Origin: Algoriphagus faecimaris
GTDB taxonomy: Bacteria; Bacteroidota; Bacteroidia; Cytophagales; Cyclobacteriaceae
DNA: 64,000 bases
NCBI RefSeq assembly: GCF_900101705.1
Contig: NZ_FNAC01000007.1
Coordinates: forward strand, 82,667-146,666
Reading direction: 5' to 3'
Made by a program: the position numbers and the translations under genes. The notes under the pieces are model-generated. The model ran no database searches. It was not told the DNA's origin and saw only the letters and a program-made list of their open reading frames with translations. This document shows positions 46,279-55,940 of this stretch, piece after piece. Within the stretch, counting starts at the first letter, position 1. Every line of letters begins with the position of its first letter.

Positions 46279-47844
46279 TTAATTTCCGCCATCCCACCAC
46301 ATTCTTGTGGCAAATAGATCTCCGCCCATTCTAGAGACCGCAGCTCGATAATTTTCCGGATTAGAACCGATCTCATTTTCCCAATACCTCAATCTTCTCG
46401 GAATAAAATTGCCCTCGAATGCATTTGGGTCTTGAGTTGGAGTCAGTGCAGGATAACCGGTTCTTCTCCAGTTGGACCATGCTTCGATGGCATTGAGGAA
46501 AGTGGAAGCCCAGTATTCCTCACCGATTAGCCTTAGCTTGTCCTCATTGGATGCTGCACCGAAGCCTCTCCCAGCGATGTAAGCAGCTGTTGCTTGAGCA
46601 TCTACTGCAAAAGAAGGGTCAAAATATACCCAAGAATTGATCGCTGCTGCCACTCCATTGGAGAAGTGTGTCTCGGCATCGGTAGAAATCCAGCCTTTCA
46701 CTGCAGCTTCTGCTCTCATAAATTCTACCTCAGCATAGGAGATTAGATAATAAGGATCTTCCCAATCTAGGTATTTCAAGTTGAGCATGGAGAAATTCTG
46801 AGGTACGATAGAGAATCGGTCTAGCGTTCCATCTGGTACGACTTCGGCGATGTTGGTCGAGTTGAAGCCATTTGGCATACCGATTTGCTCCTCGGGCGCC
46901 GTGATCCAAGTAGCCGCATTTTCAGGATCACCGATACCACCTGTAAGAATCATCTTTCGGGGATCATTATTGGCGTCCATCCAGTCCATCATAGTACCTG
47001 AGATCTTACAATCTCTAGAGTACTTGTAAGTATTCCAGTAGCCATCGTTCAATCCATTTCGGTTGACACCCTGCGGACCCGATTCATACAGAATGAAAGC
47101 AATATCATCATTCGAGGTGAAGGCCCCGTTGGTATTGGCTTCTGTAAATACTTGCTGAGCCGTCGTGGGATCTGCATTACTCATTCTCATGGCAATACGC
47201 ATCAAAAGGGCATTGGTAAACTTTCTCCACTTGGCCAAATCGCCTCTATAAATGAAATCTTGGGATCCGAGAGCTCTTGCAGATTCAGAGAATTTATCTC
47301 TTGCAGCGCGCAAGTCAGTAACCATGGCTGCGTAGATTTCTTCTTGACTATCATAGTTAGGGAACCAATTCTCCTCCCCTTCTAAACCTTTTCCTGCCTG
47401 AAAATAAGGTATATCACCATAGATATCCGTCATTCTGTGAAGATCAAAGACCCGAAGCACAGTAGCCGCAGCATTTACATTGGCCATAGTAGGATCCTCC
47501 TCTGTACGTGTGATGACATGGGTTAAGAGTCTAATCACTCCTGTATAATGCGCTTCCATGTAAGCCCCTGAATACTGAGCATTGTAGAGGTATTTGTCTC
47601 CACTGAAATAGCCCGCAGTAGAAGATGTCTGCTGTACCATCGTTGAAGCGTACAGCATAGCAATCCTCGTGTTTTCATACTCCCCACCTATTGCTAGAGT
47701 AGCTCTAGAGAAAAGGTAGGACATATCGATATCTGTAGCAGCGTTTTGATCAATGTTGAGGTCCAAGAGCTCTGACTCACTACATGAGGCAAAGGTCAAG
47801 GTTCCTGCCATCAACATCACCGCCAGTTTATTTGAAATTTTCAT
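46279..47844 (-). CDS. SusD/RagB family nutrient-uptake lipoprotein
   Basis: About 521 residues from the ATG at 47844; a TTG at 47859 is less likely. The signal peptide ends TLTFASCSE with a lipobox Cys. The body is a SusD-like TPR scaffold: DLNIDQNAATDIDMSYLFSRA, RVFDLHRMTDIYGDIPYFQAG, LRAARDKF and SYAEVEFMRAEAAVKG. It should sit on the outer face of the outer membrane and hand oligosaccharide to the SusC channel. Starting 15 bases after the SusC stop, it forms the usual pair. It looks like the SusD_2 branch. Confidence 0.92.
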   Translation of the reverse strand: MKISNKLAVMLMAGTLTFASCSESELLDLNIDQNAATDIDMSYLFSRATLAIGGEYENTRIAMLYASTMVQQTSSTAGYFSGDKYLYNAQYSGAYMEAHYTGVIRLLTHVITRTEEDPTMANVNAAATVLRVFDLHRMTDIYGDIPYFQAGKGLEGEENWFPNYDSQEEIYAAMVTDLRAARDKFSESARALGSQDFIYRGDLAKWRKFTNALLMRIAMRMSNADPTTAQQVFTEANTNGAFTSNDDIAFILYESGPQGVNRNGLNDGYWNTYKYSRDCKISGTMMDWMDANNDPRKMILTGGIGDPENAATWITAPEEQIGMPNGFNSTNIAEVVPDGTLDRFSIVPQNFSMLNLKYLDWEDPYYLISYAEVEFMRAEAAVKGWISTDAETHFSNGVAAAINSWVYFDPSFAVDAQATAAYIAGRGFGAASNEDKLRLIGEEYWASTFLNAIEAWSNWRRTGYPALTPTQDPNAFEGNFIPRRLRYWENEIGSNPENYRAAVSRMGGDLFATRMWWDGGN

Positions 47845-47859
47845 AGTTCTGTGTTTCAA

Positions 47860-50800
47860 TTAAAAGTTGGCTGATAAATTAAACCCAAAGCTTCTATTCG
47901 TCGGTAACCCGAAGTATTCCAATCCTTGGGAGTTGCCATCCACAGCATAAGCTGACTCAGGGTCCACATTAGGAATATTCGACCATAGCAAAGCTAGGTT
48001 TCGTCCTACAAAAGAAAGCGACAGGCTATTGAAAGGTGTTTTGTTGGTCACTGTACTTGGGAAAGTATAGCCAAAAGAAAACTCCCTCAACTTGGCGAAA
48101 GAAGCATCATAAACGACATTTTCGGTCACCATCGCATAGCGCTGCCAGTACTGATCGATCAAGTATTCAGATGGATTATTCGGATTGGCTGGGATATTCC
48201 AAGTATTGGCTTCTCCATTGGCAGTCACACCGCTGACAGTCAGGCCTCCATCACGCCCTACTAAGGTTTCCTGATGCAAACCATTGTTATAAGCAAAGTA
48301 ATTAGTACCTGACATCATATGACCTCCTTGTCTGATATCGATCAAGGCATAAAGTCTAAATCCTTTCCAAGTCAAGGTATTGCTCAATCCGGCAGAGATA
48401 GGATGTCTACCTTCGGCGATAGTTTCAAACCCCTGAGTAGTCACGGGGAATCCATTATCATCATATACCGGCTGACCGTCTACTTGCAGATGCTTGTATC
48501 CAGCGATCATTCCTAATGGATAACCCACAATATGTCTGATACTCTCACGCATCAATCGAGAATTACCCAAGTTAATAAACTCAATAGGCTCTCCGGCCGC
48601 ATTGGTGCCTAAGCTCAATACTTCAGAGATATTATTGGCAAAATTGAAGGAAATATCCCATCTCACCGCTCTGGCGACTGGAGTCACATTCAATAGTAAT
48701 TCTATCCCTCGGTTATTTAACTCCCCGATGTTGACCGTAGTCGATCCAAAACCTGAGGTAGCAGAAATACCAGTAGCAAGGATATCATTTCTAGTCGTTC
48801 TGTTGTAGTAGGCGAAATCCAATCCAACTCTATTGTCAAAGAATCTCAAATCTGCACCTATTTCGTACTCACTGGATCGATAAGGACCTAAATTTGAATT
48901 GGGAATAGAACCATTGTTGATTTGCCCTAAGTTAGCTCCTAAGTGACCTGCTCCGACCAATCCATAAGTCAAGTTCAAAGCATATGGATTAGGCGCACCG
49001 CCACCTGCTTCACCCCAAGAACCACGGATTTTCGCAAAAGTGATTACTTCAGGAAGTGTCACCATATCACTGATTACCGCACTCAAACCAACAGAAGGGT
49101 AGAATAACTTACTATTCTCAGGGGTAAGCGTAGAAAACTGATCTTGTCTTGCTGTAGCATTCAAAAAGATCATGTTTTTGTAACCAATATTGGCTGATCC
49201 AAAGTAGGAATTGATTCCCAATTCAGAGAAACCATAGGTGATAGAAGGGGCTCTTACATTGTTTACAGAACTGAAGAAAGGCACCACTAAATCATTTCCT
49301 CCACCTCTAAGGCTTTCAGAAGATCTTCTCATTCGGTTACCACCCAAGAAACCATCAATTTCGAAGTCACCAAAGGTTTTGTTAAATCCAATAAACAAAT
49401 CGGCATTGTCTTCACGTATCGTACGCTGAGTCAAATTAAAATCACCTAGTGGCTTGTAAGCAGTACCATAAGGCTCAGAGGTGCGGTCCACTCTAGACTG
49501 AAAGTCAACACCTAATCTACCTTGGATATACAACCAATCCGTCAAGTCGTACTTCAATGAGGCGTTTCCTAAGAATCTATCAGTCTCATCCTCTCTTGAA
49601 AACTGATGAGCTGCCCAATAAGGGTTTGTCTGAAACACATTGGATTGATAGCGAAGCTCTGTTCCATCTTCCTTAGCACCCAGCTTATCAGTGGTACCTC
49701 GCATTACATCCAATGGCAAGTTTCCTGGTCTTACCAGCATTGCAAAATTGGCGTTTCCTGGAGAATCAGAGAGTCTTGGACGATTCTTTGCAAACTGATT
49801 AGAGTATTGACCAGACACACTTAAAGTGAATTTGCCCATTTTACCATTGATATTGGCATTGACTACTCTTCGCTTAAATCCTGCATTGGGCACAATGTCC
49901 TTATTGTCCAAATCAGAAAAAGAGAAGCGATAGTTTCCGTTTTCATTTCCTCCATCAAAAGCTACAGAGTTGTTCCAAGTGTAAGAAGTCTCAAAGAAAT
50001 CGGATAATTCATCACCTGTGAAAGCATAAGGTCGCTGTACCCCGTCAAATTGAATGGAAGGTGCTCCGTCATAGGCAGCTCCCCAGCCGTTGTTGCCGGT
50101 ATTGAGCGCTTCTTCTTGATTCAGCGGTCTTCTTCCATCGATACCAGGTCCAAACTGTCTTTGAAAGTTGGTTTGGTCCCATACGTTGTCAAAAGTAATG
50201 TTTGAATTAAATGAAACTCCAATACCTTGACGCTGAGCTCCACTCTTGGTGGTGATCAAGATGACCCCATTTGCCGCTCTTGCACCGTAAAGTGCCGCGG
50301 CAGCATTTCCTTTCAATACGGAAATATTTTCGATATCGTCAGGGTTGATGGAGTTCAAACCGTCACCGGAATCATTACCACCCCACATCCCTGCATTACC
50401 TAGGTTGCCGGATTCGATCGGAATACCATTGACTACATAAAGCGGCTGGTCATTACCTGTAAGCGAAGATCCTCCACGAATTACTACTCGGGTAGAACCT
50501 GCAGCACCTGTGGCCGGCGGAGTAACATTCACACCTGCCACTTTTCCAGAAAGTGCATTACCGAAGTTGATCGCTCTTGACTCGGTAAACTGCTCTCCAC
50601 CTACTTGGGTCACGGAATAGCCTAGCGCTTTTTTGTCTCGCTCCATACCAAAAGCCGTCACCACGACCTCGCTAAGATCAGAAACATCCTCACCTAAGGC
50701 GATGTCGATAATAGATTGGTTGCCTACCGTGACTTCCTGGGCAGTGAACCCAATAAAAGAAAACACCAAAACAGAATTAGCATTGGCATTAATAGAATAC

Positions 50801-50985
50801 TTTCCGTCCACGTCTGTGGTCGTACCCGTCTGGCTAGTTTTGTCCAGAACTGTCACTCCAGGTAGAGGCAAGCCATCTCCGGAGCTAGTGACGGTACCCG
50901 TCACTACTCGATTTTGGGCAAGTGCTTCGAAACTAAAAATTAGGATCAAAGAAATTCCCCATAAGAATGATAAAATTTTTCTCAT
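47860..50985 (-). CDS. SusC/RagA TonB-linked outer-membrane transporter
   Basis: A 1041-residue protein: signal peptide (FLWGISLILIFSFEALAQ), carboxypeptidase-D-like domain (VVTGTVTSSGDGLPLPGV to about residue 95), a plug with a SLTGNDQPLYVVNGIPI stretch and LYGARAANGVILITTKSG, and a large TonB barrel ending in an aromatic FNLSANF. The transporter takes up a ligand captured by the SusD partner, and the adjacent GH18 enzyme suggests chito-oligosaccharides. No sigma/anti-sigma pair or hybrid two-component sensor is visible nearby to regulate it. ATG at 50985. Confidence 0.95.
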   Translation of the reverse strand: MRKILSFLWGISLILIFSFEALAQNRVVTGTVTSSGDGLPLPGVTVLDKTSQTGTTTDVDGKYSINANANSVLVFSFIGFTAQEVTVGNQSIIDIALGEDVSDLSEVVVTAFGMERDKKALGYSVTQVGGEQFTESRAINFGNALSGKVAGVNVTPPATGAAGSTRVVIRGGSSLTGNDQPLYVVNGIPIESGNLGNAGMWGGNDSGDGLNSINPDDIENISVLKGNAAAALYGARAANGVILITTKSGAQRQGIGVSFNSNITFDNVWDQTNFQRQFGPGIDGRRPLNQEEALNTGNNGWGAAYDGAPSIQFDGVQRPYAFTGDELSDFFETSYTWNNSVAFDGGNENGNYRFSFSDLDNKDIVPNAGFKRRVVNANINGKMGKFTLSVSGQYSNQFAKNRPRLSDSPGNANFAMLVRPGNLPLDVMRGTTDKLGAKEDGTELRYQSNVFQTNPYWAAHQFSREDETDRFLGNASLKYDLTDWLYIQGRLGVDFQSRVDRTSEPYGTAYKPLGDFNLTQRTIREDNADLFIGFNKTFGDFEIDGFLGGNRMRRSSESLRGGGNDLVVPFFSSVNNVRAPSITYGFSELGINSYFGSANIGYKNMIFLNATARQDQFSTLTPENSKLFYPSVGLSAVISDMVTLPEVITFAKIRGSWGEAGGGAPNPYALNLTYGLVGAGHLGANLGQINNGSIPNSNLGPYRSSEYEIGADLRFFDNRVGLDFAYYNRTTRNDILATGISATSGFGSTTVNIGELNNRGIELLLNVTPVARAVRWDISFNFANNISEVLSLGTNAAGEPIEFINLGNSRLMRESIRHIVGYPLGMIAGYKHLQVDGQPVYDDNGFPVTTQGFETIAEGRHPISAGLSNTLTWKGFRLYALIDIRQGGHMMSGTNYFAYNNGLHQETLVGRDGGLTVSGVTANGEANTWNIPANPNNPSEYLIDQYWQRYAMVTENVVYDASFAKLREFSFGYTFPSTVTNKTPFNSLSLSFVGRNLALLWSNIPNVDPESAYAVDGNSQGLEYFGLPTNRSFGFNLSANF

Positions 50986-51543
50986 AGTTGGAAATAAATG
51001 GTTTGAATTAAGTTGAATTGGAATTCCCGATTACCGGGCTACTTGTACTTTACAATCAGTCACTTCTTTTATTCATAAAATTTGGGTTTGTACACCATAC
51101 GAAAACTTATACTTGGAAAAACACCGAAAAACCACTTCTAATTCTGGTTTTCAGACCTTATACACTATTCTATTTGGACAAAGCTATTGATTTGAAAAAT
51201 CTTTCAAAAACAATTCTATGATTTTTTTACATGAAAACCATTTTCTTTTATAATTTTTTTTTAAAAGTGAGCTTATGGAGCTTATATTTTTTGATTTATG
51301 AAAAAATCTTCTTTAACATTTTTAACACTTAAACTCTCTTTGATTTAAAAAACAGCAAGCTTTCAATATACTTCTTAAAATTAAGCTGAAGATTTTATCC
51401 GATTGACCAATTATTTTTTTGTAGATAGAAAAAAACAAGCAAATTACTTTTAAATAATTCTGAATCCAGTCAAAAGGATTATCATCCGTTTAAACAAAAA
51501 AAGCCGCTCCTTTCGGGGCGGCTTTCCTTTTTAATGAGTTGAT
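50986..51543. other. 558-base intergenic region upstream of susC
   Basis: An AT-rich region with several stops in all frames and no convincing gene. It should contain the susC promoter, but I could not place a clean TTTG/TAnnTTTG pair. A small imperfect inverted repeat (CCCGATTACCGGG) lies at about 51027-51039. A strong terminator at its right end serves the glutamine synthetase gene. Confidence 0.5.
51496..51530 (-). terminator. Rho-independent terminator of glutamine synthetase
   Basis: AAGCCGCTCC and GGGGCGGCTT pair nearly perfectly around a TTTC loop, with an A tract on the left that gives a long T run on the minus strand. It is 14 bases downstream of the glutamine synthetase stop. Confidence 0.85.
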
Positions 51544-53706
51544 TTATCGAATAAACAACATCTCACGGTACTTGATCAATGGCCAAAGCTCATCATCCAC
51601 CAAAAGCTCAAGCTTATCGACGGAGTAACGGATCTTATCGAAGAAGGCTTCTTTGACTTCTTTTTGATATCCTTTAGCACGCTTGATAATATCCTCTTCT
51701 TTGTTGAGTTTTTTACGGGCTTCGATCATCGCTGTGACTCCTGATTTCACTGCCTCGATATGTCGGGAGACATCCTTGATCGTCTCGATTGCTGCAGAAT
51801 GATCCAAACCTAAACCTTTCAAGCCATTGGCATTCTCTATTAATTTATTTTGGTAAGAGATGGCTGTAGGGATGATATGATTGAGTGCCAAATCCCCCAT
51901 CACTCGACTTTCTATCTGAACTTTTTTGATAAAGTCTTCCAGCATGATCTCGTGACGTGCTGTCACTTCCAGCGGGTTCATGACCTTATGTCTCTCAAAT
52001 AGAGCCTGAATATCTTTTCTCTCATACACATCCAATGCCTCTGGTGTGGCTTTTAGGTTGGAAAGACCACGCTTAGCAGCTTCCTTCTCCCATTCTTCAG
52101 AATACCCATCTCCCTCGAAGCGAATCTTCTTAGAATCTTTGATGTATTTTCTCAAGACATTGACGATGGCAATTTTCTTCTCTTTACCCCCGTTCATTTC
52201 CTTTTCAATGTCCTTGGCTAGTTGCTTTAAAGTCTCTGCCACAATCACATTCAAGGCGGTCATTGGACCTGCGACATTGGCATGTGAACCTACGGCGCGG
52301 AACTCAAATTTATTTCCGGTGAATGCAAAAGGAGAAGTACGGTTTCTATCGGTGTTATCCAAGATGATTTCAGGAATCTTAGAGATACCTAATTTCATAT
52401 ACATGTTATCTCCCTTCTCGATTTTGATGTTGCCGTTTTTCTCCAGCTCATCCAAAACCTCCGTAAGTGTGGCACCCAAGAATACGGAAATAATAGCAGG
52501 AGGCGCTTCATTGGCACCAAGTCTGAAATCATTACCTGCTGAAGCAATACTTGCTCTTAGTAAATCGGCATTGTCGTAAACAGACTTAACTGTGGCGACC
52601 AAGAAAGTCAGGAATTGTAAGTTTTCACGAGCAGAGTTGCTCGGCTGAAACAAGTTGACTCCCGTATCAGTAATCAATGACCAGTTGTTATGCTTTCCTG
52701 ATCCATTCACTCCTGCAAAGGGCTTCTCGTGGAAAAGCACCTTGAGATCATGTTTCTCAGCCACCTTATCCATCACATCCATTAAGAGCTGATTGTGATC
52801 GGTGGCTTTATTGATTTCTTCGAAAACCGGTGCTACTTCAAACTGACCCGGAGCCACTTCATTGTGACGTGTAGAAACCGGAATACCCAATTTGAGGGCT
52901 TCAATTTCAAACTCCATCATGAAGTTTTTCACTCGGGTAGGGATAGACCCAAAATAGTGATCCTCCAATTGCTGACCTCTAGCTGGATTATGTCCAAAAA
53001 CAGAACGACCTGCCATCACCAAGTCTGGTCGGGCAGCAAAAAGTGCCTTATCAATCACAAAATACTCCTGCTCCACTCCTAATGAAGCATTCACCTTGCG
53101 GACATTTCGGTCAAACAACTGACAGATTGGAAGCGCTGCATCATTGATGGCTTCCATCGATTTCAAAAGTGGAGTTTTGTAATCCAGTGCTTCTCCCGTG
53201 TAGGAAACAAATATAGTGGGAATACAGAGCGTCTTTTCAAAAACAAATATCGGTGAAGAAGGATCCCAAGCGGTGTAGCCTCTCGCCTCAAAAGTGGAGC
53301 GAATTCCACCATTTGGGAAAGAAGATGCATCAGGCTCTTGCTGAACTAATGCAGAACCTTTGAATTTTTCCAAACCAGCATGTGCATCAAAAAAGGAATC
53401 ATGCTTCTCCGCTGTAGATCCAGTCAAAGGCTGAAACCAGTGTGTATAATGGGTTACTCCTTTAGACAAGGCCCAAGTCTTCACTGCTGAAGCAACTTCT
53501 TCGGCGGTTGATGGATCTATTTTGGTTCCTTTGTCAATCGCTTCCATCACCTTCTTAAATACCGAAGGAGCCAATGAATGCTTCATCTGATCTACACCGA
53601 ACACATTGGTTCCGAAGAAATCTGAAATTTTTGGAGATGGAGGAGTGACCTGCACTCGCTGTCTTCCCTGTACCATGGACAGGGCCATTTGTCTTAGTGT
53701 TGCCAT
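51544..53706 (-). CDS. glnN: glutamine synthetase type III
   Basis: Makes glutamine from glutamate, ammonia and ATP. The 720-residue length and N-terminal SKISDFFGTNVFGVDQMKH-like region (from residue 24) place it in type III (GlnN), much longer than type I (about 470). Glutamine synthetase motifs seen: EQEYFVIDK, VSTRHNEVAPGQFEVAPVFE, FAGVNGSGKHNNWSL and GNKFEFRAVGS. The long C-terminal helical part beyond residue 600 (YQKEVKEAFFDKI) is typical. A candidate -7 element (TATTTTTG) lies at 53739-53746 on the minus strand. Single gene with its own terminator. Confidence 0.96.
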   Translation of the reverse strand: MATLRQMALSMVQGRQRVQVTPPSPKISDFFGTNVFGVDQMKHSLAPSVFKKVMEAIDKGTKIDPSTAEEVASAVKTWALSKGVTHYTHWFQPLTGSTAEKHDSFFDAHAGLEKFKGSALVQQEPDASSFPNGGIRSTFEARGYTAWDPSSPIFVFEKTLCIPTIFVSYTGEALDYKTPLLKSMEAINDAALPICQLFDRNVRKVNASLGVEQEYFVIDKALFAARPDLVMAGRSVFGHNPARGQQLEDHYFGSIPTRVKNFMMEFEIEALKLGIPVSTRHNEVAPGQFEVAPVFEEINKATDHNQLLMDVMDKVAEKHDLKVLFHEKPFAGVNGSGKHNNWSLITDTGVNLFQPSNSARENLQFLTFLVATVKSVYDNADLLRASIASAGNDFRLGANEAPPAIISVFLGATLTEVLDELEKNGNIKIEKGDNMYMKLGISKIPEIILDNTDRNRTSPFAFTGNKFEFRAVGSHANVAGPMTALNVIVAETLKQLAKDIEKEMNGGKEKKIAIVNVLRKYIKDSKKIRFEGDGYSEEWEKEAAKRGLSNLKATPEALDVYERKDIQALFERHKVMNPLEVTARHEIMLEDFIKKVQIESRVMGDLALNHIIPTAISYQNKLIENANGLKGLGLDHSAAIETIKDVSRHIEAVKSGVTAMIEARKKLNKEEDIIKRAKGYQKEVKEAFFDKIRYSVDKLELLVDDELWPLIKYREMLFIR

Positions 53707-53886
53707 TTTCTACAATATGTGGTTTGATAATACCCCTGCAAAAATAAAAAAATACTTGTCTTATTTAGCATTTGATTGATTTTTAAGCCTGTTTTCTAAA
53801 AAATTTACACTTTTTTCAAAAAAATACGCTCAATTTCCACCCAAACCATGAAAATAGAGAGACTTTATACCTGAAAATTAGAAAAA

Positions 53887-53916
53887 TTGAAAAGAATCGG
53901 AGAATGCTTACCTTTG
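53887..53916 (+). promoter_or_regulatory. Bacteroidota-type promoter of mtaB
   Basis: TTG (53887-53889), exactly 19 bases, then TACCTTTG (53909-53916), followed 25 bases later by the GTG start. An AGGAGGG Shine-Dalgarno-like sequence sits at 53930-53936. Both support the GTG start at 53942. Confidence 0.7.
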
Positions 53917-53941
53917 CCTGCTCAAAATCAGGAGGGAATTT

Positions 53942-55267
53942 GTGAAAAAAGTAGCCTTTTATACACTGGGATGTAAGCTGAATTTCTCTGAAACGTCCAC
54001 TATCAGCCGGCAATTTGAAGAACGGGGCTTTCAGAAAGTGGATTTTCAGGAAAATCCCGACATTTTTATCATCAATACCTGCTCGGTGACCGAGAATGCA
54101 GATAAAAAGTGTAAAAAGATCGTCAAAGAGGCTAAAAAGATCTCCCCCAATTCCTATGTGGCTATTATCGGCTGCTATGCACAGCTTAAGCCTGTAGAAA
54201 TCTCAGAAATCAAAGGAGTGGATGCTGTACTCGGCGCTGCAGAAAAATTTAGACTTCATGAGTTGCTCGGTGACTTTGCCAAAGAGCAAGAAGCCAAGGT
54301 GCTCGCAAGCGAAATCACCGAAGCCAAGTCGTTCAATAATGCCTATTCAATCAATGATCGCACCCGTACTTTTCTGAAGGTTCAGGATGGCTGCAATTAT
54401 GGTTGTGCCTTCTGCACCATCCCTCTGGCTAGAGGAAAAAGCCGGAGTAATACCATCGCTTCCGTATTGGATTCTGCGAGAGAAATCGCCCTAACCGATG
54501 TCAAAGAGGTCGTACTAACAGGTGTCAATATCGGTGATTTTGGAATAGTGGATGGGAAGCGAAATGAACGCTTTGCCGATTTGGTGTTTGCCCTTGATGA
54601 AGTAGAAGGTATTGATAGATTTCGTATTTCTTCCATCGAACCCAATCTCCTGACTAATGAAATCATTGCTTTTGCAGCTACATCCAAGCGCTTTGTACCT
54701 CATTTTCATGTGCCGCTGCAGTCCGGGTCTAATACCATCCTGAGAAAGATGGGGCGCCGCTACCTACGCGAACTTTACGAAGACCGAGTCAGCAAAATCA
54801 AAACCCTGATGCCTCAAGCTTGCATCGGCGTAGATGTGATCGTGGGATTTCCCGGAGAGACGGATGAGTTGTTTTTAGAAACGTATAATTTCCTCAACGA
54901 ACTGGATATCTCCTATCTGCATGTATTCACCTATTCGGAGCGTGCGAATACCCGTGCCGTAGAAATGGAAGGAGTAGTTCCTATGAAAAAACGTAACGAG
55001 CGATCTAAAATGCTCAGGATTTTATCAGAGAAAAAACGCCGCAAGTTTTATGAGGAAAATCTAGGCAAAACCTTTACCGTACTTTTTGAAGAGGATGTGG
55101 TAGATGGAAAAATGCATGGCTTCACCGAAAACTACATTCGCGTAGCCGCCAAATACGACCCTATGCTAATTAACGAAACCAAATTGGTAACCTTGGACCG
55201 AATCAATGAAGCTGGAAATGTGGAAGTACTGGAGCCGGAGATGGTTTTTGAAAGGCATGAATTTTAG
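53942..55267 (+). CDS. mtaB: tRNA (t6A37) C2-methylthiotransferase
   Basis: A radical SAM enzyme that adds a methylthio group to t6A at position 37 of tRNAs. The 441 residues contain the N-terminal UPF0004 cluster domain (AFYTLGCKLNFSET, NTCSVTENADKKC, GCYAQLKP), the radical SAM CXXXCXXC in DGCNYGCAFC (Cys about 150, 154 and 157) and a C-terminal TRAM-like region. The start is GTG at 53942, supported by a strong AGGAGG at 5-6 bases and a matching promoter. It overlaps the convergent toxin gene by four bases at its 3' end. Confidence 0.95.
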   Translation: MKKVAFYTLGCKLNFSETSTISRQFEERGFQKVDFQENPDIFIINTCSVTENADKKCKKIVKEAKKISPNSYVAIIGCYAQLKPVEISEIKGVDAVLGAAEKFRLHELLGDFAKEQEAKVLASEITEAKSFNNAYSINDRTRTFLKVQDGCNYGCAFCTIPLARGKSRSNTIASVLDSAREIALTDVKEVVLTGVNIGDFGIVDGKRNERFADLVFALDEVEGIDRFRISSIEPNLLTNEIIAFAATSKRFVPHFHVPLQSGSNTILRKMGRRYLRELYEDRVSKIKTLMPQACIGVDVIVGFPGETDELFLETYNFLNELDISYLHVFTYSERANTRAVEMEGVVPMKKRNERSKMLRILSEKKRRKFYEENLGKTFTVLFEEDVVDGKMHGFTENYIRVAAKYDPMLINETKLVTLDRINEAGNVEVLEPEMVFERHEF

Positions 55268-55551
55268 GACCAATTTGCCGGATTTCCAGCAGTGGGGAAT
55301 ATACCTAAAACTGCAACTCTCCTTTCTTCTATGACAAAATGAATGGAAACTGGAAATTTGGTCAAGAAAGCGAATCTAAACTTCTTATAATGAACCTGGT
55401 ATGAATGTGGAAAATTTTTAACTTGATTTATCTTGCTATAAAAATCCTCTAAAAATTTATCTCCAAGCCCCAGCATTTTACCATCATACCACTCAAAAAT
55501 CTCCCTCAGGTCAATTTCAGCCTCAGGCTTAAGTAAAACCTGATGGTTCAT
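55264..55551 (-). CDS. RelE/ParE-type toxin
   Basis: A 95-residue protein with the ParE pattern: VLLKPEAEIDLREIFEWYDGKMLGLGDKF, FPHSYQVHYKKFRFAFLTKFPVSIHFVIEE and a C-terminal hydrophobic strand, as in plasmid-stabilisation toxins. ParE relatives poison gyrase, while RelE cuts mRNA; which applies is not certain. The gene follows the antitoxin by five bases, as usual. Its stop overlaps the 3' end of mtaB by four bases on the opposite strand. Confidence 0.85.
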   Translation of the reverse strand: MNHQVLLKPEAEIDLREIFEWYDGKMLGLGDKFLEDFYSKINQVKNFPHSYQVHYKKFRFAFLTKFPVSIHFVIEERRVAVLGIFPTAGNPANWS

Positions 55552-55556
55552 TTAAC

Positions 55557-55775
55557 TTACTTTTTAAAACTCGCTTTTACTTCATCCAATGATTTTCCTT
55601 CGTTTGGATTTTTTATATGACGCTCATATCGAATTTCTAGTTTTTTCAATTGCTCCCTGGGAAGATCGCTAAGCTGATCTTTGGGTAACAAAATCGAATA
55701 AACGAGTTTCAAGAGCTCCTCATCAGCACCATCTATCAATTGGTGCAATTCTTTTTGAATTACTGCCTTATCCAT
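55557..55775 (-). CDS. antitoxin partner of the ParE-type toxin
   Basis: About 72 residues from the ATG at 55775; a TTG at 55781 would add two residues. It is acidic to neutral and helical (KAVIQKELHQLIDGADEELL, then LKKLEIRYERHIKNPNEG, then SLDEVKASFKK). This is the small addiction-module pattern common in Bacteroidota, where the C-terminal helix contacts the toxin. The placement immediately upstream of the toxin is strong support. No separate DNA-binding domain is obvious. Confidence 0.8.
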   Translation of the reverse strand: MDKAVIQKELHQLIDGADEELLKLVYSILLPKDQLSDLPREQLKKLEIRYERHIKNPNEGKSLDEVKASFKK

Positions 55776-55940
55776 ACACAAATAAAACTACAAATATTCT
55801 CTTAAATTCCAGCATAATATTTTTTTCATAAAATACTTAGATTGCTTCGAACTCGATTCGAAAGTCAAGTCTCCTACTTTCCACCAAGAGTTGGCAGTAC
55901 CAGTTGCTAGTGGTTCAAAATAGCCTCGTCTTCTCTCGGT

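Noticed and set aside
51018..51221. Plus-strand 67-residue frame in the susC upstream region
   Set aside because: AT-rich, low-complexity composition, no domain and no ribosome site. Most likely a chance frame in a regulatory region.
53816..54013. Minus-strand frame covering the start of mtaB
   Set aside because: It overlaps the mtaB promoter and coding start on the other strand and has no domain; treated as a shadow.
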